A stretch of DNA of 15,144 nt from an uncultured Parabacteroides sp. (lineage in GTDB: Bacteria; Bacteroidota; Bacteroidia; Bacteroidales; Tannerellaceae), in contig URGO01000070.1 in NCBI GenBank assembly GCA_900547435.1, positions 1 through 15,144 of the forward strand, written 5' to 3'. Positions within the stretch are counted from its first letter, which is position 1. The number at the start of each line of letters is the position of its first letter. The translations under genes were made by a program, and so were the position numbers. The notes beneath the pieces are model-generated. The model made no database searches and was not told the DNA's origin. It worked only from the letters and a program-made list of their open reading frames with translations. This document shows positions 1 to 4,211 of this stretch, in pieces.

Positions 1-432
1 AACCAAGAAATTCCAGATAGCGTCATCGCCTTCCTCGAACCGGACTTGTGTATCGATGTGACTATCGGCTACCGCTTTGTCATAGAAATCGGAAAACTTG
101 TCGGCCGACGGGATCTTTACGTATACTTTCGGAGAAACCCCGATTTTAGAAACGTCCATATTCCCAAAGACCTGTTCAGTCTTTCCATTTTTCACTGTAG
201 CCTCCACCAAGTTCTTCTTGTTGTAGACTGTCATTTTATCGAATACGTTTTCCTGCGCTAGTTTCTGGAACTCTGTCCAGCCTAGCTCTTTCGCTCCCGA
301 AGAATCATTTGTCATGTATAGGGCAACAAGCATGATGAAGATCAACCCGTACATCCAATACAAATTAAAGCGGAACATCTTAGGTTTCCCGCCCTTCGGT
401 GTTTTATTAAATATATCGTTTTTATTTTCCAT
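1..432 (-). CDS. ftsH: ATP-dependent zinc metalloprotease FtsH, N-terminal part (runs off the window)
   Basis: The complement of 432-1 reads as 144 uninterrupted codons starting MENKNDIFNK. FtsH is a membrane-anchored AAA+ protease that degrades misfolded membrane proteins and some regulators. Seen here: a short basic N-terminus, one hydrophobic segment at about residues 22-41 (YWMYGLIFIMLVALYM), then the periplasmic region with the GWTEFQKLAQ...V..MTVYNKK pattern usual for Bacteroidetes FtsH. The AAA+ and HExxH parts lie beyond the window edge, so identification rests on this N-terminal architecture and on the neighbour rsfS, which commonly precedes ftsH in Bacteroidales. The ATG is 30 bp downstream of the rsfS stop and no separate promoter is seen, so the two are probably co-transcribed. 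Confidence 0.9.
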   Translation of the reverse strand, partial: MENKNDIFNKTPKGGKPKMFRFNLYWMYGLIFIMLVALYMTNDSSGAKELGWTEFQKLAQENVFDKMTVYNKKNLVEATVKNGKTEQVFGNMDVSKIGVSPKVYVKIPSADKFSDFYDKAVADSHIDTQVRFEEGDDAIWNFLV

Positions 433-462
433 AAGAGATTATCATCAAATATTTAGGCCGGC

Positions 463-822
463 TTAATCAATGTTAGGTACTTGTATAACCTTCGAGTCTG
501 CCCAAAGGTTCTCTAAGTTATAAAATGCACGTTGTTCCGGCAGGAATATATGTACAAGAACCGTGCCATAATCCATGCCGATCCATTGAGCGCCCTGTGT
601 ACCGTCAATGGATAATGGTTTCTCGTTCGCGTTCTTGCGTGCGAAATCCCATACGGAATCAGATAACGCTGAAACTTGGGTAGGAGTGTTTCCCTCACAA
701 ATAACCATATATTGACAAATGGCACCAGAAGTCTGGCTTAAATCTACTGTTACAATATTTTTGCCCCTTTTTTCTTGAAGGCCTTCAACAATCGTTTTTA
801 CTAATTCTTTTGTTTGATCCAT
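463..822 (-). CDS. rsfS: Ribosome silencing factor RsfS (Iojap/DUF143 family)
   Basis: 119 residues, the normal length for RsfS. Family knowledge: RsfS binds ribosomal protein uL14 on the large subunit and blocks subunit joining when nutrients are scarce. Seen: the N-terminal helix MDQTKELVKTIVEGLQEKRG, a VTVDLSQTSGAICQYMVICEGNTPTQVSALSDSV core and the diagnostic C-terminal WIGMDYGTVLVHIFLPEQRAFYNLENLWAD block, in which the DYG-VHIF stretch is the signature. The first ATG is used; a TAnnTTTG promoter element lies 30 bp upstream. ftsH follows after 30 bp on the same strand. Confidence 0.95.
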   Translation of the reverse strand: MDQTKELVKTIVEGLQEKRGKNIVTVDLSQTSGAICQYMVICEGNTPTQVSALSDSVWDFARKNANEKPLSIDGTQGAQWIGMDYGTVLVHIFLPEQRAFYNLENLWADSKVIQVPNID

Positions 823-852
823 TTATTTCTATTGATATAATTTTCCAAGTCG

Positions 853-860
853 CAAATATA
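853..860 (-). promoter_or_regulatory. -7 promoter element for rsfS-ftsH
   Basis: On the minus strand this reads TATATTTG, matching the Bacteroidetes TAnnTTTG -7 consensus, 30 bp before the rsfS ATG. No good TTTG is visible 19-21 bp further upstream, so only the -7 half is supported. Confidence 0.6.
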
Positions 861-997
861 CTTCTTAATTCGTTACATACGTCTTTTTCTTTCATTAATA
901 TATGTGTAATACCTTGTTTGAGACTATCTCCTCGATCGTTATAAGCTTTTAAAAAAACACGTACGTCTTTTTTCTGGACATTTTTTTCGAAGGTTTA

Positions 998-1028
998 TTT
1001 GCAAATTTTGAAAAAGTATATACCTTTG
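998..1028 (+). promoter_or_regulatory. Promoter of tRNA-Gln
   Basis: A full Bacteroidetes-type promoter: TTTG (998-1001), a 19-bp spacer, then TACCTTTG (1021-1028). Transcription would begin around 1034-1036, about 30 nt before the mature tRNA 5' end. Confidence 0.8.
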
Positions 1029-1065
1029 CATCCGCTAACAAGAGAGTTGGTGATTTGTTAAATAT

Positions 1066-1136
1066 TGTTCTATGGTGTAATGGTAGCACAACAGATTCTG
1101 GTCCTGTTTGTCCAGGTTCGAATCCTGGTAGAACAA
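1066..1136 (+). tRNA. tRNA-Gln (anticodon CUG)
   Basis: A complete 71-nt cloverleaf can be drawn. The 7-bp acceptor stem is TGTTCTA (1066-1072) with TAGAACA (1129-1135), with discriminator A1136. The anticodon loop TTCTGGT carries CTG at 1098-1100. The variable loop is 4 nt (1108-1111), and the T stem is CCAGG/CCTGG around TTCGAAT (1117-1123). The anticodon decodes CAG (Gln). CCA is not encoded, as is usual in Bacteroidetes. The fifth anticodon-stem pair (A1095 with C1103) is an A-C mismatch. A promoter lies upstream and a hairpin terminator just downstream. Confidence 0.96.
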
Positions 1137-1144
1137 CGTTTTGC

Positions 1145-1190
1145 ATCCGTAAATAGCTAATAAATAGTTGTTTGCGGATTTTTATTTTTC
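1145..1190 (+). terminator. Rho-independent terminator of tRNA-Gln
   Basis: ATCCGTAAATAGCT (1145-1158) pairs with AGTTGTTTGCGGAT (1166-1179) in a 14-bp stem that includes three G-T wobbles, with a 7-nt loop. It is followed by a T-rich tract to about 1190. Confidence 0.8.
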
Positions 1191-1195
1191 TATTT
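1164..1195 (+). repeat. Direct repeat, left copy (partner at 1967-1996)
   Basis: The 32-nt stretch from ATAGTTGTTTGCGGAT through to CTATTT matches 1967-1996 with one substitution (G to A) and a two-T length difference. It includes the 3' arm and T-tract of the tRNA terminator. Confidence 0.75.
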
Positions 1196-1218
1196 GCACA
1201 ACAGATTCTATCAAGAAG

Positions 1219-1317
1219 ATATCTCTTATTTAAATCCTTGATAGGAGTATCTTTTATTTAAATCTAAAAATAGTATCTTTTATTTAAACTCTTGGGAAAA
1301 GGTATCTTTTATTTAAA
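1219..1317 (+). repeat. Four spaced copies of a 16-bp AT-rich motif
   Basis: GTATCTTTTATTTAAA occurs at 1247-1262, 1273-1288 and 1302-1317, and a close variant (ATATCTCTTATTTAAA) at 1219-1234. Starts are 28, 26 and 29 bp apart and the spacers differ in sequence. The array lies in the non-coding leader upstream of the small membrane-protein operon. The role is unknown; it could be a protein-binding array. Confidence 0.75.
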
Positions 1318-1340
1318 AGTAAGGTAGAAAAAAGAGGTAA

Positions 1341-1368
1341 GGCAAAAAATATTTTTCTTTTTTTTGCC
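1341..1368. repeat. Perfect 9-bp inverted repeat
   Basis: GGCAAAAAA (1341-1349) and TTTTTTGCC (1360-1368) with a 10-nt loop. It directly abuts the first CCGTCACA pair. It may be a weak terminator or a protein site. Confidence 0.55.
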
Positions 1369-1464
1369 CGTCACATCCGTCACACTCATCTTTAATTTTA
1401 TGCCTTATCTTATTGATACATATATATTTATAACAAAAATCAATCCGTCACAGTCCGTCACACT
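1368..1464 (+). repeat. Two pairs of CCGTCACA direct repeats
   Basis: CCGTCACA occurs at 1368-1375 and 1377-1384, then at 1445-1452 and 1455-1462. The pairs sit 77-78 bp apart in AT-rich non-coding DNA ahead of the 1524 gene. The role is unknown. Confidence 0.7.
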
Positions 1465-1510
1465 TTTTGCAGAAAAAAACGGGAGTTATTGTAATCACAA
1501 TCGGATTTTC

Positions 1511-1518
1511 CTATATTT
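1511..1518 (+). promoter_or_regulatory. -7 promoter element abutting the 1524 start codon
   Basis: TATATTTG, a match to TAnnTTTG, lies only 5 nt before the ATG at 1524. The transcript would begin at or next to the start codon, giving a leaderless or nearly leaderless mRNA. This also argues for the 1524 start rather than the in-frame ATG at 1467, which would lie upstream of the promoter. Confidence 0.6.
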
Positions 1519-1523
1519 GCAAC

Positions 1524-1730
1524 ATGAGACAGGAACGAAAAGAAACAATATTATCAGAAACGGGCAAATTCTTAGTTGACATTGCCAAGTTGGTGTTTGG
1601 CGGAATCATACTTGCCGGCATTATGAAGTATGAGAGTATCAACTCTGTTATGTTATATAGTGTCGGAGGCATGGCCGTTATTATTTGTTTTTTATCCGGA
1701 CTTATATTATTAACTCTATCTAAAAAGTAA
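1524..1730 (+). CDS. Small two-helix membrane protein (68 aa)
   Basis: MRQERKETIL..., 68 residues. A charged N-terminus (about 1-16) is followed by two hydrophobic helices at about 18-34 (VDIAKLVFGGIILAGIM) and 42-65, joined by a short KYESINS loop, and a basic SKK end. It resembles small Bacteroidales proteins with a GKYFLDLSKLVFGG-like first helix, which I believe are catalogued as DUF6722; that link is from memory and unsure. No enzymatic residues are apparent. A second tiny membrane protein starts 4 bp downstream and a strong terminator closes the pair, so they form a two-gene operon. The upstream in-frame ATG at 1467 is less likely because the promoter element lies between the two starts. 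Function unknown. Confidence 0.7.
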   Translation: MRQERKETILSETGKFLVDIAKLVFGGIILAGIMKYESINSVMLYSVGGMAVIICFLSGLILLTLSKK

Positions 1731-1734
1731 AGCT

Positions 1735-1848
1735 ATGGAACTAATTATCTTTTTGTCAGTCGTGGGGGGGATAGCCCTATGTATTGGCGTATGGGGCGCG
1801 ATACAGCTTCATAACGAAACGAAGATATCCCATTTATCAGGTAAGTAA
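1735..1848 (+). CDS. Tiny single-pass membrane peptide (37 aa)
   Basis: ATG at 1735 to TAA at 1846-1848 encodes 37 residues beginning MELIIFLSVVGGIALCIGVW and ending QLHNETKISHLSGK. One hydrophobic helix covers residues 2-22, followed by a short polar tail with two His and two Lys. It begins 4 bp after the stop of the 68-aa membrane protein and ends 25 bp before a strong terminator, a context that supports it being real despite its size. Transcription is presumably from the promoter at 1511. I do not recognise a family. It could be a partner subunit of the 68-aa protein. Confidence 0.55.
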   Translation: MELIIFLSVVGGIALCIGVWGAIQLHNETKISHLSGK

Positions 1849-1873
1849 ATCTATCCAGTGATATTTTTTAATT

Positions 1874-1903
1874 GCCCCGTAAAAAAATGCGGGGCTTTTC
1901 TTT
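1874..1903 (+). terminator. Rho-independent terminator of the small membrane-protein operon
   Basis: GCCCCGTA (1874-1881) pairs with TGCGGGGC (1888-1895) in an 8-bp stem with one wobble and a 6-nt A loop, followed by TTTTCTTTT. The downstream T-tract fits plus-strand transcription. On the minus strand, downstream of topB, the tract is poorer. Confidence 0.85.
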
Positions 1904-1966
1904 TATCGCCTTTGTGGTGCGAACTTCACATATAGACACTATAGGCGAGCAGGCAAAGGATTATAG

Positions 1967-1996
1967 ATAGTTATTTGCGGATTTTTATTTCTATTT
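1967..1996 (+). repeat. Direct repeat, right copy (partner at 1164-1195)
   Basis: 30 nt, nearly identical to the left copy, overlapping the last codon and stop of topB (TAG on the minus strand at 1991-1993). The two copies bracket about 770 bp that hold the spaced repeats and the small membrane-protein operon. Confidence 0.75.
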
Positions 1997-4027
1997 ACTC
2001 AAGATTTCTTCCAACTGTTCATCCGTGAGGTTGGCTCCATACGTAGCATAATCCATCCGGAAAGAACAACCGTTTTTATATTCGGAGCATCCGTAGGCTG
2101 TTTTTCCTCTTAGGATTGTTCCCTTTTTACACAAAGGACATACAAGATGGGGAACTTTTTTTCGAGGTTTTGATTCCCGTTTCCTTTTAGTGGTTTTAGG
2201 GGATGGCGCTTTCTTTTCCGGTTCTGTTTTTTTCTCTTCGATGGTGATGCTATGGGTGGTTTGGTCGGAAAGTACATTAAGGACAATCTGATTGACCATT
2301 TGTTTTAATTCCTCCAAAAAGGTACGGGCTTCGTACGTGCCTTTTTCTATCTGGCGTAATTTCTTTTCCCAAAGTCCGGTCAGCTCCGCGCTTTTGAGCA
2401 ATTCTTCGTGGATAGTCTCAATCAGTTCTTTTCCCGTTGCGGTAGGATATAAATTCTTCCGCTCCTTACGAATGTAGTTCCGTTTGAATAAAGTCTCGAT
2501 GATAGCGGCCCGTGTTGAAGGGCGACCTATACCATTTTCCTTCAAAGCATCACGTAACTCATCGTTATCTACTAATTTTCCGGCCGTTTCCATGGCGCGA
2601 AGGAGAGTCGCTTCGGTGTAAGGTTTGGGCGGATTGGTCCACGATTCTTTCAAGATAGGTTGGTGCGGTCCGCTTTCTCCTTTGATGAACTCCGGCAATA
2701 CACCTTCTTCTTCCGGTTGAGGCTCGTCAGAGTCTTTTTGCTCGGCTCCGAATACAACACGCCATCCGGGTTTCAGGATTTGTTTTCCTGTTACCTTAAA
2801 TTCCACTTTATCGACTTTACCCAATACGGTTGTTGTGGAAATTTCGCAATCCGGGTAAAAAGCCGCTATGAAACGGCGTGCCACAAGGTCATATACTTTA
2901 CGTTCATTATCCGTCAAGTTTCGTGCGATGACTCCGGTCGGAATGATGGCATGATGGTCCGTTACCTTCGAATTATCGAATACCCGTTTTGTCTTGGGTA
3001 GTTTTACACCTTTTAATGGGGCGGTCAGTTCGCTATAATCGACCAGCCCATTTAATGTGGCCGGAACCTTGGGATAGATATCATCGCTTAAGAAAGTCGT
3101 ATCGACACGCGGGTAGGTTGTAACCTTTTTCTCGTATAAAGATTGAATCAATTTGAGAGTTTCATCGGCCGTAAAAGCGAACTTTTTATTACACTCTACT
3201 TGTAAAGAAGTCAAGTCGAACAGGCGTGGCGCGTATTCCTTTCCTTTCTTTTCGGATACATCCGTAACCGTAAAGTCCGCATGGCGTACAGTGTCCAAGA
3301 ATGCCTCGCCTTCCTCTTTTTGAGTGAATTTACCTTTGGTGGCCGAGAAGGTAACATTCCGGTAGACCGTTTTCAACTCCCAATAAGGCTCCGGCTTGAA
3401 GTTTTCGATTTCCGCTTGTCGGTTTACAATAAGAGCCAAGGTCGGAGTCTGGACACGCCCAATAGAAAGCACCTGCCGGTTTTGTCCGTAGCGCAACGTG
3501 TAGAGGCGTGTTGCATTCATACCCAATAGCCAATCGCCGATAGCGCGTGAGAGTCCCGCCTCATAAAGCCGGTTAAACTCCGATTGCTCTTTCAGCTGGT
3601 TGAATCCGTCACGGATGGCCTCTTCCGTCAGAGATGATATCCATAACCGGTACACAGGGCATTTAGCTCCCGCCTTCTGCACCACCCAACGCTGGATAAG
3701 TTCACCTTCTTGTCCCGCATCTCCGCAATTGATGATGGCATCGGCATGTTGCATCAACTCTTCGATTACTTTGAATTGTTGCTCGTAAGTAGGATTCGGG
3801 ATAAGCTTGATGCCGAATCGGGGAGGAATCATCGGGAGGGAAGAAAGCGCCCATCGTTTCCATTCCGGCGTATAATCGTGCGGCTCTTTCAGGGTACACA
3901 AATGCCCGAATGTCCATGTTACCTGATAGCCATTCCCTTCGATATATCCATTCATCTTATGAGTCGCCCCCAATACTTCTGCAATTTCACGTGCCACACT
4001 GGGCTTTTCGGCAATACATACTTTCAT
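1991..4027 (-). CDS. topB: DNA topoisomerase III (type IA)
   Basis: 678 residues, normal for bacterial TopB. It cuts one DNA strand and passes another through, resolving recombination and replication intermediates. Seen in order: N-terminal TOPRIM domain starting MKVCIAEKPSVAREI with catalytic Glu7 and the CGDAGQEGELIQRW motif (Asp103, Glu107); the DNA-gate region with IGRVQTPTLALIV (189-201); the active-site tyrosine Tyr305 in TTYPRVDT; TDHHAIIPTG (356-365); and NGIGRPSTRAAIIETL (498-513). A Lys/Arg/Glu-rich linker (about 596-626) leads to a C-terminal zinc-finger-like segment with Cys630, Cys633, Cys647 and Cys654. The TOPRIM motif has Gly105 where E. coli TopB has the second Asp of DxD. 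The gene diverges from the nuclease-helicase at 4212, with a shared regulatory region between them. Confidence 0.96.
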   Translation of the reverse strand: MKVCIAEKPSVAREIAEVLGATHKMNGYIEGNGYQVTWTFGHLCTLKEPHDYTPEWKRWALSSLPMIPPRFGIKLIPNPTYEQQFKVIEELMQHADAIINCGDAGQEGELIQRWVVQKAGAKCPVYRLWISSLTEEAIRDGFNQLKEQSEFNRLYEAGLSRAIGDWLLGMNATRLYTLRYGQNRQVLSIGRVQTPTLALIVNRQAEIENFKPEPYWELKTVYRNVTFSATKGKFTQKEEGEAFLDTVRHADFTVTDVSEKKGKEYAPRLFDLTSLQVECNKKFAFTADETLKLIQSLYEKKVTTYPRVDTTFLSDDIYPKVPATLNGLVDYSELTAPLKGVKLPKTKRVFDNSKVTDHHAIIPTGVIARNLTDNERKVYDLVARRFIAAFYPDCEISTTTVLGKVDKVEFKVTGKQILKPGWRVVFGAEQKDSDEPQPEEEGVLPEFIKGESGPHQPILKESWTNPPKPYTEATLLRAMETAGKLVDNDELRDALKENGIGRPSTRAAIIETLFKRNYIRKERKNLYPTATGKELIETIHEELLKSAELTGLWEKKLRQIEKGTYEARTFLEELKQMVNQIVLNVLSDQTTHSITIEEKKTEPEKKAPSPKTTKRKRESKPRKKVPHLVCPLCKKGTILRGKTAYGCSEYKNGCSFRMDYATYGANLTDEQLEEILSK

Positions 4028-4046
4028 TCCCTAAAAATAATTTCTG

Positions 4047-4077
4047 CAAAGGTACGTCTTTTGCCGGAATAAGCAAG
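4047..4077 (-). promoter_or_regulatory. Promoter of topB
   Basis: On the minus strand TACCTTTG (4054-4047) matches the -7 consensus, and CTTG, one base off TTTG, lies 19 bp upstream (4077-4074). The leader before the topB ATG would be about 14 nt. Confidence 0.7.
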
Positions 4078-4100
4078 GTTAATGGTGGAAGGATTGAGAA

Positions 4101-4182
4101 ATTCATGCCTATGTTCGTTGGGATTCATGCCTAACTTTTCCCCGAAAGATAGGCATAAACGAAAGCAAAGTTAGGCATGAAT
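4101..4182. promoter_or_regulatory. Symmetric four-site operator between topB and the nuclease-helicase
   Basis: ATGCCTA occurs at 4105-4111 and 4127-4133, and its reverse complement TAGGCAT at 4150-4156 and 4172-4178. Each direct pair is spaced exactly 22 bp (about two helical turns), and both inverted pairs share one centre of symmetry at 4141.5. The outer sites extend to ATTCATGCCTA. Sites 2 and 4 extend to a perfect 16-bp inverted repeat (4123-4138 with 4167-4182). The right-hand site covers the expected -33 region of the 4212 gene promoter, so repression of that gene by a cooperative dimeric regulator is the likely reading. The regulator is unknown. Confidence 0.75.
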
Positions 4183-4199
4183 TTTTAGAAAGGAATTTG

Positions 4200-4207
4200 T
4201 ACTTTTG
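4200..4207 (+). promoter_or_regulatory. -7 promoter element abutting the nuclease-helicase start
   Basis: TACTTTTG, a match to TAnnTTTG, ends 4 nt before the ATG at 4212, implying a leaderless or nearly leaderless mRNA. It rules against the in-frame TTG at 4197, which would lie partly upstream of the promoter element. Confidence 0.6.
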
Positions 4208-4211
4208 CACT

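Larger units (their letters stand above)
1086..1209 (+). repeat. 14-nt copy of the tRNA-Gln interior downstream of the tRNA
   Basis: GCACAACAGATTCT in the tRNA (1086-1099, D-arm edge to the second anticodon base) occurs again without mismatch at 1196-1209, 110 bp downstream. Neither side of the second copy resembles a tRNA. It begins exactly where the left direct repeat (1164-1195) ends. It may be a remnant of a second tRNA-Gln or of an attachment site. Confidence 0.7.

Noticed and set aside
875..972. Word TACGTCTTTTT occurring twice before the tRNA and in a shorter form at 4053
   Set aside because: Short AT-rich word with irregular positions and orientation relative to genes; probably chance.
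949..1146. 65-codon minus frame over tRNA-Gln
   Set aside because: It is antisense to an intact tRNA and its promoter, with no support of its own.
1364..1579. 71-codon plus frame covering the CCGTCACA repeats
   Set aside because: It needs a TTG start, overlaps the better-supported 1524 gene in another frame and reads through AT-rich non-coding DNA.
1524..1848. Small membrane-protein pair as a type I toxin-antitoxin locus
   Set aside because: No antisense RNA promoter is visible opposite the genes, and two genes in tandem with a shared terminator do not fit the usual type I layout.
4197..4211. TTG at 4197 as start of the nuclease-helicase
   Set aside because: The codons overlap the TAnnTTTG promoter element, so they would not be transcribed; ATG at 4212 is preferred.
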